Under the pieces are notes generated by a model. The model worked only from the letters and a program-made list of their open reading frames with translations. It did no database searches and had not been told where the DNA came from. From Pseudomonas sp. MIACH (lineage in GTDB: Bacteria; Pseudomonadota; Gammaproteobacteria; Pseudomonadales; Pseudomonadaceae), in NCBI RefSeq assembly GCF_001269925.1, contig NZ_LHVO01000063.1, forward strand, positions 248,001 through 312,000: a DNA stretch of 64,000 nucleotides, given 5' to 3'. Shown piece after piece: positions 17,678-26,796 of this stretch (the first letter of the stretch is position 1; every line of letters starts with the position of its first letter). A program made the translations under genes and the position numbers.

Positions 17678-18723
17678 TGGATCGCGCTCACTTTCGGCGC
17701 CGAGGCGGCGAGCCATTGATCAACCGTGGCGCTGTTCGCCTGTACCCACGCCTTGGCCGCGACGTCCGCTGGCTGTTTTTCCTTTTCGATCTTCAGGATC
17801 AGCTCATTGAGTTGCGCAGGTTCGATCGCGACATTACGCAGGAACTCGGCAATTTTCGGTGCGCGCTTCTGCAAGGCAGCGGACGCCAGGATATGCACCT
17901 TGGCATCCGGGAAGGCGCAGGTGATCTGACTCTTGTTCAGCCAGTCCGGGTCGACGGTCGGACTGATGAATTTCCAGCAACCATCAGCCTTGTACAGCGG
18001 GTCATCTTTTTTGTTGTCCTGGGCGTAACCGTCGAATGCCGGCTCTTCCAGGCGACGCAGGTCAAAGGCCGAAAAGATCCAGTCCGGGGTGTAGGCATAG
18101 AACACCACGCCACGTTGCGCCTTGTACGCCGAGGCGAGTTTGGCGTAGGTCACCGAGGCTTCGGTGGACACCGACTCGAATTTATCGGCAAACCCGTAAT
18201 CCTTGGCCTTGATCTGGCCGATGTAAGTCGACTCCCAGCCCGCCGGCCCCACCAGCAACTCCGCCTTACCGCCGCCCAGTGGCTCAAAGAGCTTGGCCAC
18301 TTCAGGTTTTTTCAGGTCGTAGATGGATTTGACCCCGTACTTGTCCTGCAAATAACCGGGAATGTAAAACCCTTGTTCCCCCGCATACGGATGAGTGTTC
18401 GGCACCAATGACCGGGTGCCGCCCGTGACGTATTTAGCCCAGGCAGCCGACTGGTTAGGCAGCCAGATATCGGTCAGTACGTCGACCGAGCCGTCGCCTT
18501 TGGCGGCTGCGCTGAACAGCACCGCGACATCCCCGGCCAGATACGACACATCGCCATCCAGTCGGCTTTTGATTACCTCACCAAGGATGTGTTGAATGGC
18601 GATAGCCCCCGTCCAGTTCTGCTCGCCAATGACAATTTTGTCCTTGGCGAAGACGGTGGCCGGGAGAATCAAGGATGCCAGCAATGCGGCCGCACCGAAG
18701 GTACGCGACAGATGTGTCTTCAC
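17674..18723 (-). CDS. Glycine-betaine-type ABC transporter substrate-binding protein (ProX/OpuAC family)
   Basis: 349 residues with a clear signal peptide ('LASLILPATVFA', cleavage near residue 26). The mature part starts 'KDKIVIGEQNWTGAIAIQHILG', typical of OpuAC-type binding proteins, and contains several aromatic segments ('DIWLPNQSAAW', 'GPAGWESTYIG', 'YTPDWIFSAFD') of the sort that form the cation-pi cage for quaternary ammonium or sulfonium ligands. It lies 14 bp downstream of the fused permease/ATPase gene and is translationally coupled to the methyltransferase. Confidence 0.92.
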   Translation of the reverse strand: MKTHLSRTFGAAALLASLILPATVFAKDKIVIGEQNWTGAIAIQHILGEVIKSRLDGDVSYLAGDVAVLFSAAAKGDGSVDVLTDIWLPNQSAAWAKYVTGGTRSLVPNTHPYAGEQGFYIPGYLQDKYGVKSIYDLKKPEVAKLFEPLGGGKAELLVGPAGWESTYIGQIKAKDYGFADKFESVSTEASVTYAKLASAYKAQRGVVFYAYTPDWIFSAFDLRRLEEPAFDGYAQDNKKDDPLYKADGCWKFISPTVDPDWLNKSQITCAFPDAKVHILASAALQKRAPKIAEFLRNVAIEPAQLNELILKIEKEKQPADVAAKAWVQANSATVDQWLAASAPKVSAIQ

Positions 18724-18737
18724 GATAAATCTCTCAG

Positions 18738-20834
18738 TTAGTTGTGCCGGTGGTCTTGCTTGCGCAAGCTCGATTGAATGATTCGGTCAGGGATCAATGC
18801 ACACAGGACGATCGCCACGCCGGCGAGCACGCCTTCGCCGCCCTTGATGTTGCGCAGCGCCGTCATCACGTCATAACCCAGGCCGCCGGCGCCGATCAGG
18901 GCAGCGACCACCACCATCGACAAGCTCATGACGATGGTCTGGTTGATCCCCAATAACAGCGAGCGGCGAGCCAAGGGCAGCTGCACCTTGATCAGGGTCT
19001 GCCAAGGACTGGCACCGTGTGCCACCGCCGCTTCCACAGCATCCTTCGCAACTTCCTGGATACCCAGCGACGTCAGACGAATCATCGGCGCCAGGGCGAA
19101 AATCACGGTCGCGATCACGGCGGGGGTCTTGCCGACAGAAAAGAACGCCACGGCAGGAATCAGGTACACAAACGTCGGCAGGGTCTGCATGACGTCCAGC
19201 AGGGGCGTAATCACCCGCCGTACAAGCGGACGCTTCGCCAGCAGGATGCCGGTGGGTACGCCAATGACCAGGGCAATCAGTACCGAAGAACCGACCAGCG
19301 CCAGCGTGGCAATGGTTCGCTCCCAAAAGCCAAACAGGCCGATGTACAACAAGGCTGCGCTGCTGGTCAGTGCCAGCGCCAAGCCAGCTGAACGCCACGC
19401 CAGAAACACCAGCGCCAGTGCCGAAACCGGCCATGGCAACCAACCTAGGAGATTTTCAATGCCTTCGATGACGGTGCGAACGGCAACGATCACGCCGACG
19501 AATGCGCCCTCGAACGTCACCTGCGACCAGCCAATGAATTCATCAATGCTCTGTGCCGCCAGCAGCAAGGCCTGGCGATTGGCCGGGAACTGCAGCAGCA
19601 CACCGGTGGCGTCAGGTGTGACGACGCGCCAGATCACCAGTGCCTGACTGACCACCAGCACAGCCAAAGGCAGCCCCCAACCCGATACGTTGCGCAGCAC
19701 TGGCTGGCGGCTCAACGAGAACGCGGTGAAACGACTGGCCGCGAACACCATCACCGCCGCCAGAATCGCCAGCCATGATGAACTGGCAATGCCCTGGGCC
19801 AATGCCGCTAGCGCTGCGAGTTCAACGGCGAAGCCGAGCCAAAACAAACCGCCCTTGCCTCGCGCAGCAAGCGCCGCAGGTCCCAGCAACAATGCCTGCC
19901 ACCCGCGCAAGCCGGGGCGGACGTGCGGCCCACGAGGAGCGGTTTCGGGGGGCTGAAGGCCAACGCTGTCGACGCTGTGCAGGGGTGTAGGGGTTGGACT
20001 GAAGTCCCGGAAAAAGTCGGCAACTTCGGCGTCAACCGGATGCTCGAGCAACTGTTTGGGCGTGCCCAATTGCACCAGCCGTCCTCGGCGCAGCACTGCG
20101 ATGCGGTCAGCGAGGCGTATGGCTTCGGCCGGGTCATGGGTGACCAGCAATGTGCTGATACCGCGCTCACGCACCAGTGCCAGGAAATGACGTTGCAGAT
20201 CGCGTCGAATGGTCGGATCCAGCGCACTGAACGGCTCGTCCATCAGTAGAATGTCCGGATCAGTCACCAATGCGCGTGCCAGGCCGACCCGTTGCTGCAT
20301 GCCACCGGACAACTCATGGGGATAATGCTCGCCCCACCCCTCCAGACCTACCGCCTGCAACTGCAGAATAGCCGCCGCATGACGAATCGACTCGGGTTCA
20401 CCACGCAACTCGAGGGGCAGTGCGACGTTGTCCAGCACCGTACGATGGGGCAACAGGCCAAAATGCTGGAACACCATCCCGATGCGGCGCGATCTCAAGT
20501 CACGCAAAGCTTTGTGGCTCAAGCCGCTGATGGCCTGCCCTTCGATCAAGACCTCGCCACTCGAGGGCTCAATCAAGCGATTGATATGCCGCAGCAGCGT
20601 GGATTTCCCGCTTCCTGATGTGCCCATCAGGCACAGAACTTCACCGCGCCGCACCTTCAAACTGACATTGCTGACGGCCGGCAGCACTGACGAACCTTTG
20701 CGCAGATAGGCTTTGGTGACGTCTCGCAACTCAAGCACAACATCGGCCTCATTGGCGTGATCGCTGGAGGGTTGCGCACGCTGTTGAGATGAGTCGATCC
20801 GGGCAGTTGCCAAAGAGGTTTGAATAAGTGTCAC
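18738..20834 (-). CDS. Fused ProV-ProW type ABC importer (ATPase plus permease) for betaine-like compounds
   Basis: 698 residues from the GTG at 20834, chosen because GGAG sits 5 bases upstream; an in-frame start at 20939 is less likely. The ATPase comes first (about 30-290): Walker A 'GTSGSGKSTLL', signature 'LSGGMQQRVGLARAL', Walker B 'ILLMDEPFSALDP'. A permease follows (about 330-698) with many hydrophobic helices and the binding-protein-dependent EAA-like loop ('VEAAVAHGASPWQTLIKVQLP'). In E. coli these are separate ProV and ProW proteins; here they are one chain with extra N-terminal membrane helices in the permease part. No CBS pair is evident. Confidence 0.9.
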   Translation of the reverse strand: MTLIQTSLATARIDSSQQRAQPSSDHANEADVVLELRDVTKAYLRKGSSVLPAVSNVSLKVRRGEVLCLMGTSGSGKSTLLRHINRLIEPSSGEVLIEGQAISGLSHKALRDLRSRRIGMVFQHFGLLPHRTVLDNVALPLELRGEPESIRHAAAILQLQAVGLEGWGEHYPHELSGGMQQRVGLARALVTDPDILLMDEPFSALDPTIRRDLQRHFLALVRERGISTLLVTHDPAEAIRLADRIAVLRRGRLVQLGTPKQLLEHPVDAEVADFFRDFSPTPTPLHSVDSVGLQPPETAPRGPHVRPGLRGWQALLLGPAALAARGKGGLFWLGFAVELAALAALAQGIASSSWLAILAAVMVFAASRFTAFSLSRQPVLRNVSGWGLPLAVLVVSQALVIWRVVTPDATGVLLQFPANRQALLLAAQSIDEFIGWSQVTFEGAFVGVIVAVRTVIEGIENLLGWLPWPVSALALVFLAWRSAGLALALTSSAALLYIGLFGFWERTIATLALVGSSVLIALVIGVPTGILLAKRPLVRRVITPLLDVMQTLPTFVYLIPAVAFFSVGKTPAVIATVIFALAPMIRLTSLGIQEVAKDAVEAAVAHGASPWQTLIKVQLPLARRSLLLGINQTIVMSLSMVVVAALIGAGGLGYDVMTALRNIKGGEGVLAGVAIVLCALIPDRIIQSSLRKQDHRHN

Positions 20835-21134
20835 AGGAGCTCCGGGCAAGCGACCCCTGGATGCGGGCAACGCGCTCGCCCCAGAGTAGAAAATTGGCTG
20901 AGCCCCAGGCCATGATCCGAACACCGTCGCCTGAAGCAAAAAAAGCGCCGCGCACGGAGCGCAACGCTTTCCAGAGACATAAAGCTAATCGATCTTAAAA
21001 AGAACAAATAAATATCTTTTTGGAATTAACTTAAGCCTTCTCGCCCCGGCTATCTGCGTCTGATTATTGAAATCAAAAATAACTAAAAGGTATCAATAAA
21101 TAAAAAATATGCATTTATCGTTATAAAAATATCG
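20835..21134. other. AT-rich intergenic region upstream of the betaine transporter
   Basis: This stretch holds the probable promoter of the leftward transporter operon. Between about 20,985 and 21,130 it becomes markedly AT-rich with runs of A and T, unlike its surroundings. No gene, tRNA or clear terminator was seen. Confidence 0.5.
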
Positions 21135-21407
21135 ATGGCCGCGTTTCTCGAGCATCAGGCTTTCGAAGGCGTGGTCGTGCTGTCGGCGAGCCGGAGCAAA
21201 CGCCTGGTCAGCGCCAACGGTGCATTTATCAGCCGCGCGCTGTTGCCCTTCGACGTGACGCGCCAATCGGAACGCTATGAACTGCGCCTGAGCCCTCCCC
21301 ATTCGCCTGGCTTCCAGGTGGATGACCCGAGCCTGGCGGTGGGGATCCGGGCACTGAGTCGGATGACGTTGAGCTACATGATTGACGCTCCTCGGTTGTC
21401 GCCCTAG
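21135..21407 (+). CDS. Unrecognised 90-residue ORF, possible gene remnant
   Basis: The frame has normal GC-rich coding composition that begins abruptly after an AT-rich stretch and ends at a TAG. I do not recognise the product. It has a short hydrophobic strand ('FEGVVVLSAS') and otherwise mixed polar residues, no signal peptide and no membrane helix. No ribosome-binding site is obvious. The abrupt composition change suggests the 3' end of a truncated gene rather than a complete small gene. Confidence 0.3.
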   Translation: MAAFLEHQAFEGVVVLSASRSKRLVSANGAFISRALLPFDVTRQSERYELRLSPPHSPGFQVDDPSLAVGIRALSRMTLSYMIDAPRLSP

Positions 21408-21535
21408 GGTCCAGAACGTCGAATTCAGACCGCGCGGTGCGGTTATATCCATAGCAACAAAGGATATTGGTATATACCAGATCACTCCCTTATAAATCGC
21501 TTCCATCAAAAGACGTTGGACTGGAGTGGCAAGCG

Positions 21536-22456
21536 ATGGTGTCGGTAAAGGTAATGCTCGAGTACTTCCATCCCTGGCCGAATTCGGCGGGTTTGTACCT
21601 GGCGCGGGAGCGCGGCTGGTATGAAGAGCTGGGCCTGGATGTGGAATTGGTGGTGCACGACCCCTACCGTGGCGACACCCTGCAGCACCTGCTGGCCGGT
21701 GCGGCGGATTTTGGCGTATTTCCCAGCAACCGCCTGCTGGTGCGCCGTGCCCTGGGCCAACCGTTGCAAGGCATCGCGGCGATCAACCATGCGGGCCTGG
21801 AGTCGATCCAGACCCTCACCGATTCCGGCATCCGTCGCCCGCGAGACCTGGCCGGCAAGCGCCTGGCCCTCAACCCGACACCACGTGGCCTTGCCATGGT
21901 GCGCCACTTGGTGAGCCGCGACGGAGGCGACTTCGATGCGGTGATCCTGGTGGACAGCGGTGTGCGCGAACTGCGCCCCGAGCAGCTCGCCGAAGGTATC
22001 GCCGACGCCAGTTTTGGCGGTTACTGGGCCTGGGAAGCGTTGATGCACAGCCCCATCGAAGCGGCGCGGCGCGTGGTGTTGCGGGTGGACGACATCGGCG
22101 CACCGGCCTATCACAGCTACCTGCTCGGCACCCATGAACGCACCCTGACCGACAAACCTGAAGTCGTGCGTGACTTCCTCGCGGCCACCGCCCGAGGTTA
22201 CCTGGCCGTGGCGCAGGATCCGTCGATTGCCCTCGCCGCCTACGAACACACCACGCCGTATTTCCCGGCCGAATTGCTAAGTGCCTCGCTGCATAAAATC
22301 GCCCCGACCTGGCTGCATGAAGGCCGCTGGGGCGAGCAACGCCAGACGCTGCTGGCTCCCTACGCCGAGTGGCTGCACGAGCATGCGGTGCTCGACAATC
22401 CGCACGTGTGGCAAGGCGCAACCAGCAACGCTTATCTGCCCGAGGTGAGCGCATGA
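21536..22456 (+). CDS. NMT1/THI5-like (periplasmic-binding-protein fold) protein without signal peptide
   Basis: 306 residues from the ATG at 21536 (GGAG 9 bases upstream). The start 'VKVMLEYFHPWPNSAGLYLARERGWYEE' and 'VVHDPYRGDTLQHLLAGAADFGV' are typical of the NMT1/THI5-like family, which contains thiamine-pyrimidine synthases (THI5) and binding proteins for pyrimidines, riboflavin, nitrate and sulfonates. There is no signal peptide or lipobox, and no ABC permease or ATPase gene adjoins it, so it may act in the cytoplasm. The Cys-rich CCCFC motif of yeast THI5 is absent. It overlaps the kinase gene by 4 bp, so the two are co-translated. Confidence 0.75.
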   Translation: MVSVKVMLEYFHPWPNSAGLYLARERGWYEELGLDVELVVHDPYRGDTLQHLLAGAADFGVFPSNRLLVRRALGQPLQGIAAINHAGLESIQTLTDSGIRRPRDLAGKRLALNPTPRGLAMVRHLVSRDGGDFDAVILVDSGVRELRPEQLAEGIADASFGGYWAWEALMHSPIEAARRVVLRVDDIGAPAYHSYLLGTHERTLTDKPEVVRDFLAATARGYLAVAQDPSIALAAYEHTTPYFPAELLSASLHKIAPTWLHEGRWGEQRQTLLAPYAEWLHEHAVLDNPHVWQGATSNAYLPEVSA

Positions 22457-23565
22457 ATCCCCAACGCACCGCTCACGGCCTGGGGCTGGAGCCGGTTACC
22501 GCCGACTGGCCGGCCCTGCACGAAACCGACATCGAACACCTGCTGCGGGAGTACCCGCAACTGGGTCCGCTGCATAGGCTGCATTGGCACAGCCCACGGC
22601 CGTTTTCCGCCGCCGGATTGATCACCACCGGTAACGCGACGCTGTTCGTCAAACGACATCACCAACGGGTGCGCCAAGCCGCGTGGCTGCACGAAGAACA
22701 CCAACTGATCGCCCACCTGCATCGCCGGGGCGCGCCGGTGGCGGCGGTAGTACCGAATCGACATGGCGCGACGGCCACGGTGCAAGGTGAGTGGACCTAT
22801 GAAGTGCACCACGTCGCCGAGGGCCTGGACCTGTACCGCGATGCGCTGTCGTGGTCGCCGTTCCAGAATCTTCAGCATGCCTTCGCCGCCGGCCAGGCGT
22901 TGGCCCGTTTGCATCAGGCCGCCGAACACCACGACGCGCCCCAACGCCAGACCCACGTGCTTCTGGCCAACGCACGACTGATCGGGCAGTCTGCGCCCCT
23001 GGAAGCCATCGCCAACATCGCCAGCCCTTACCTGGCAGGCAAGGATTGGCGAGCCCAACTCAGCGAACTGTTGTTGCCGTGGCACAACGCGTTGCACCCG
23101 TTGCTACGTGAACAACCACCGTTGTGGACTCACAACGACTGGCACGCCTCCAACCTGTTATGGAATGCTGACGGTGGCGTTTCGAGCGTGCTGGATTTCG
23201 GCCTGGCCGACCGCACCTTCGCCCTCTTCGACCTGGCCACTGCCATCGAACGCAACGCCGTACCGTGGCTGGAACTGGACACTGGCGGTGCGGCTCGCGC
23301 CGATCTCGACAGCGTCGATGCCCTGCTTACCGGTTATCACCAGGTGCGCCCACTGGGCGCGAAGGATTTACATACCCTCAGCGCTTTACTGCCGTTGGTG
23401 CATGTAGATTTCGCGCTGTCCGAAGTGGCGTATTACCAGGATGTGGTGGGCTCCACGGCCAGTGCAGATGTGGCGTACTACACGTATCTGCTGGGCCATT
23501 TGCGCTGGTTTGCCGGGCTGCAAGGGCAACGTCTGCTCGGCCATATCCGACGTAAAACCGTATGA
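22453..23565 (+). CDS. APH/choline-kinase family phosphotransferase
   Basis: 370 residues; the ATG overlaps the previous stop (ATGA). Kinase motifs: a nucleotide-loop Lys in 'NATLFVKRHHQ', the Brenner motif 'HNDWHASNLLW' with catalytic Asp at about residue 229, and the metal-binding 'LDFGLAD' at about 248. APH-fold relatives include the thiamine kinase ThiK/YcfN, homoserine kinase and choline kinase. Given the PnuC-family permease encoded 3 kb downstream, a likely role is to phosphorylate and so trap an imported vitamin-like alcohol. The substrate is inference. Confidence 0.8.
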   Translation: MNPQRTAHGLGLEPVTADWPALHETDIEHLLREYPQLGPLHRLHWHSPRPFSAAGLITTGNATLFVKRHHQRVRQAAWLHEEHQLIAHLHRRGAPVAAVVPNRHGATATVQGEWTYEVHHVAEGLDLYRDALSWSPFQNLQHAFAAGQALARLHQAAEHHDAPQRQTHVLLANARLIGQSAPLEAIANIASPYLAGKDWRAQLSELLLPWHNALHPLLREQPPLWTHNDWHASNLLWNADGGVSSVLDFGLADRTFALFDLATAIERNAVPWLELDTGGAARADLDSVDALLTGYHQVRPLGAKDLHTLSALLPLVHVDFALSEVAYYQDVVGSTASADVAYYTYLLGHLRWFAGLQGQRLLGHIRRKTV

Positions 23566-24434
23566 GTATTCTGGTCGATAGCCAATGGCTGCAGGCGCAT
23601 CTGGACGACCCTGGAGTCGTGGTGCTGGATGCCACCGTCGTGCTGCCGTCACCCGAGTTCGATGGCGATTACCGCGTCGAGCGCGGTTACGAGGGCTGGT
23701 TGCAGGCACATATCCCAGGCTCGCGGCATGCCGACCTCTTGACTGAACTGGCGGACACCCAGGCCAGTTTCAGCTTTGCCTTGCCGAGCCCCGAGGCACT
23801 GGTGAACGCGCTGGCAAACCTTGGCGCCGGCGAAGGAAAAGCCGTGGTCATCTATGACCGCGCCGACGGCTTCTGGGCCGCACGATTGTGGTGGATGCTG
23901 CGTGGAACAGGTATCGACGCCAGGGTGCTGGATGGCGGTTTCAACGCCTGGCGTAAAGCCGGTCTGCCAGAACACAGCGGCCCTGCCAAGCCGATAACGC
24001 CTGTGCAACCCTGGTCAATCAACCCACGCCCAGAGCTGTGGATTGACCGCAGCGGCGTAGAAGCAATCGTCGCTGGCAACGCACGGGGACAACTGATCTG
24101 CGCCCTCGGCGCGGCCCTTTTTGAAGGTACCGCTGCCACCCGCTACGCCCGACGCGGGCATATCCCCGGCAGCCTTAACCTGCCGGCCCGCCTGCTGTTC
24201 GACGCCCACGGCCGCTACCTGCCCAAGGATGCCCTGGCCCTGGCGATTGGCCCCACGCTGCTGCACAGCGAAGGCCCACTGATCCTGTATTGCGGCGGCG
24301 GTATCTCCGCGGCTGCCAACGCGCTGGCCCTGACCCTGCTGGGTCGCCAGGACATCGCGATCTACGACGGTTCCTTGCAGGAATGGGCCGCCGACGCACG
24401 TTTACCAATGACTACCGGAGCAGCTCCGGCCTGA
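23562..24434 (+). CDS. Two-domain rhodanese-like sulfurtransferase
   Basis: 290 residues, 4-bp overlap with the kinase gene. It has an N-terminal inactive rhodanese domain ('GHIPGSRHADL'-like segment 'AHIPGSRHADLL', 'VVIYDRADGFWAARLWWML') and a C-terminal catalytic one ('GHIPGSLNLPARLL', active-site loop 'YCGGGISAAANAL' with the Cys). The CGGGIS loop is nearer to 3-mercaptopyruvate sulfurtransferases (CGSGVT) than to thiosulfate sulfurtransferases (CRKGVT). It could supply or remove sulfur during metabolism of a sulfur-containing compound handled by the locus. Confidence 0.88.
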   Translation: MSILVDSQWLQAHLDDPGVVVLDATVVLPSPEFDGDYRVERGYEGWLQAHIPGSRHADLLTELADTQASFSFALPSPEALVNALANLGAGEGKAVVIYDRADGFWAARLWWMLRGTGIDARVLDGGFNAWRKAGLPEHSGPAKPITPVQPWSINPRPELWIDRSGVEAIVAGNARGQLICALGAALFEGTAATRYARRGHIPGSLNLPARLLFDAHGRYLPKDALALAIGPTLLHSEGPLILYCGGGISAAANALALTLLGRQDIAIYDGSLQEWAADARLPMTTGAAPA

Positions 24435-24561
24435 CGCCACTTTCGGCGAATTCGGCTTTTTCATCACGAACTGGCAACCCGTCCGTTGCGCAGCGCTGGG
24501 CCCCTTTGCGCCCGATAAAAGCGTACGGCAATGGCCGGCAGACCTTTGGAGCGCTCTTTAT

Positions 24562-26709
24562 ATGGCTACACCTTATCGTCAAACGCTGCTCGCCCTGAGC
24601 ATCACCCTTGCCGCTGCGGCGGCCCATGCCCAGGAGGCGACGCTGGACACCGTCACCGTCGTCGGCCAGGAAACCACCGACTATCAGGCAAAAAAAGCCG
24701 CCGTGGCCGTCTTCGATAACGCGCCGTTGCTGGACACCCCGGCATCCGTCGCAGTGATCACCGAAGCCCGCCTGAAAGACCAGCAAGCGCGCCTGCTCAG
24801 TGAGGTGTTGAAGAATGATGCCTCGGTGGGTGACAGCTACGCGCCGGTCGGCTACTACGAGAATTTCGTGATCCGTGGCTTCGCCCTCAACCCGGCCAGC
24901 AGCTACAAAATCAACGGCCGCACCATCACCGGCGAGCAGAACGTCGCGCTGGAGAACAAGCAGCAAGTGGAAGTGCTCAAGGGCCTGGCCGGTTTGCAAA
25001 GTGGCGTCTCCGAGCCCGGTGGGCTGGTCAACTACGTGAGCAAGCGCCCGGAAAATGTGCGCTCGGTGACGGTGTCTACCAACGAACAGGGCGAGCGCTA
25101 CCTGGCCACCGATATCGGCGGCTGGCTCGGCACCGAGCAGCAGGTGGGCGTACGCATCAACCTGGCCCACGAAGACATCCGCTCCTACGTCGACCACGCC
25201 GATGGCAAGCGCGACTTCGCCTCCTTGGCGCTGGATTGGAACATCAGCCCCAGCGCCCTGCTGCAACTCAACGCCGAGTACCAGGACCGCGAGCAGCGCT
25301 CGGTGCCGGGCTATCAATTGCTCGGTGGCACCGACGTGCCGCATCACGTTTCGCCCAAGGACCTGCTGGCGTACCAGAGCTGGTCGAACCCGGTGGGCAT
25401 CCGTTCCCTGAACCTCGACGGGTTGTTCGAATACCGCTTCAACGACGCCTGGAAGGCCAGCTTCAGCGCCTCCCGCAGCCGCGTGGTGATCGACGACTAC
25501 AGCACCTTCGCCTGGGGTTGCTACGGCGCCACAAGTTGCGCGGGCACCGCCGTGCCCAACCACTTCAGCGCAGAGGGCGACTACGACATTTCCGACTACC
25601 GCAGCCCGGACGACACCCGCAGCAACGAAGAGGCCCAGGCTGCGCTCAATGGTCAGTTCGACACTGGTTTCCTCAAGCATGACCTGACCTTCGGCACCAC
25701 CGCGTTCCGTCGCCTGGTGGACCGGCGCACGTCGGTCAACGCGTACATCGGCGAGGGCAATATCTACCAGCCGTCACCGGTACTGGAACCCTACGACGGC
25801 CCGCTTGGCCACACCTACCGGCGCCTCGACAGCCGCCAGTACGGCCTGTTCGCCAGCGACCGCATCAGCTTCAACGAGCAGTGGCAAACCATCCTCGGCG
25901 GGCGCCAGGTACGCCTCGATGAAGAGACTTACAACCAGGCCGGCGCCACCACTCGGCACACCCAGCGCAGCGTGTTCCTGCCCCAGGTGGCGCTGATCTA
26001 TAAACCGCGCCCGGACACCTCGTTGTACGCCAGCTACAGCAAGGGCCTGTCCCTGGGTGGCGAGGCCGCGTGGTTCAGCAGCAACGCCGACGAGGTGCTG
26101 CCGCCGACCACCTCGCGCCAGCTGGAGGTCGGGATCAAGCGTGACTTCCAGCGCCTGAGCCTGACCGCGGCGCTGTTCCAGATCACCCAGGATTTGCAAT
26201 ACAACCGACCGAACGAAGACGGCACTACCACCTTTGTGCAGCAAGGCAAGCAGAAAAATGTGGGCATCGAATTGTCCGCCAACGGCCACGTGACCTCCGA
26301 CCTGCAAGTGTCGGCCAGCGTTGCAGCGATCCGCGCCCGGGTCAGTGGCAGCGGCACCGATGACTACGACGGTCACCAGGCGATCAACGTGCCCAAGCTG
26401 CGTGCCAGCCTCCACGGTGACTACAGCATTGCCGGCATCCCCGGGCTGGCGCTGCTCGGCGGGGTGCAATACAGCGCGAGCAAATACGCCAACCGCGAAG
26501 CCACGGTGAAGGTCGACGACTACGCGGTGTTCGATGTGGGCGGTCGCTACAGCACCAAGGTGGGCGATTACGCCACTGTGCTGCGCCTGACTGTCGACAA
26601 CCTGTTCGACAAACGCTACTGGCGCGATGTGGGTGAATCCGCAGGCGACGGCTACCTGTTCCTGGGTGCGCCGCGCACGGCGCGGTTGTCAGCCACCGTC
26701 AATTTTTAA
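24562..26709 (+). CDS. TonB-dependent outer-membrane receptor
   Basis: 715 residues with a signal peptide ('SITLAAAAAHAQ', cleavage near 24). The plug domain starts 'LDTVTVVGQETTDYQ' and includes 'NFVIRGFAL' and 'VEVLKGLAGLQSGVSEPGG'. The barrel ends in 'LSATVNF' with the terminal Phe needed for BAM recognition. No N-terminal signalling (STN) domain, so it is not a trans-envelope signal transducer. It resembles FhuA/FecA-shaped siderophore receptors, but the adjoining PnuC-family, THI5-like and kinase genes suggest a vitamin-like cargo. GGAG lies 10 bases before the ATG. Confidence 0.9.
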   Translation: MATPYRQTLLALSITLAAAAAHAQEATLDTVTVVGQETTDYQAKKAAVAVFDNAPLLDTPASVAVITEARLKDQQARLLSEVLKNDASVGDSYAPVGYYENFVIRGFALNPASSYKINGRTITGEQNVALENKQQVEVLKGLAGLQSGVSEPGGLVNYVSKRPENVRSVTVSTNEQGERYLATDIGGWLGTEQQVGVRINLAHEDIRSYVDHADGKRDFASLALDWNISPSALLQLNAEYQDREQRSVPGYQLLGGTDVPHHVSPKDLLAYQSWSNPVGIRSLNLDGLFEYRFNDAWKASFSASRSRVVIDDYSTFAWGCYGATSCAGTAVPNHFSAEGDYDISDYRSPDDTRSNEEAQAALNGQFDTGFLKHDLTFGTTAFRRLVDRRTSVNAYIGEGNIYQPSPVLEPYDGPLGHTYRRLDSRQYGLFASDRISFNEQWQTILGGRQVRLDEETYNQAGATTRHTQRSVFLPQVALIYKPRPDTSLYASYSKGLSLGGEAAWFSSNADEVLPPTTSRQLEVGIKRDFQRLSLTAALFQITQDLQYNRPNEDGTTTFVQQGKQKNVGIELSANGHVTSDLQVSASVAAIRARVSGSGTDDYDGHQAINVPKLRASLHGDYSIAGIPGLALLGGVQYSASKYANREATVKVDDYAVFDVGGRYSTKVGDYATVLRLTVDNLFDKRYWRDVGESAGDGYLFLGAPRTARLSATVNF

Positions 26710-26796
26710 GGCCGAGCGTTACCCTGGCCGACCAACGCAAGCGCCAGCTCAAGCAACAGGCGTTGCACCTGGAAAATTGGTTTTTGAGAGAACCCT

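Noticed and set aside
24435..24561. TPP riboswitch before the TonB receptor gene
   Set aside because: I looked for the THI-box signatures (CTGAGA and the ACCTGATC...AATGCCAGCG part) here and before 21536 and did not find them.
24412..25680. Open frame of 422 codons on the minus strand
   Set aside because: Antisense to the TonB receptor, whose signal peptide, plug and terminal Phe are convincing; the reverse product has no recognisable domain.
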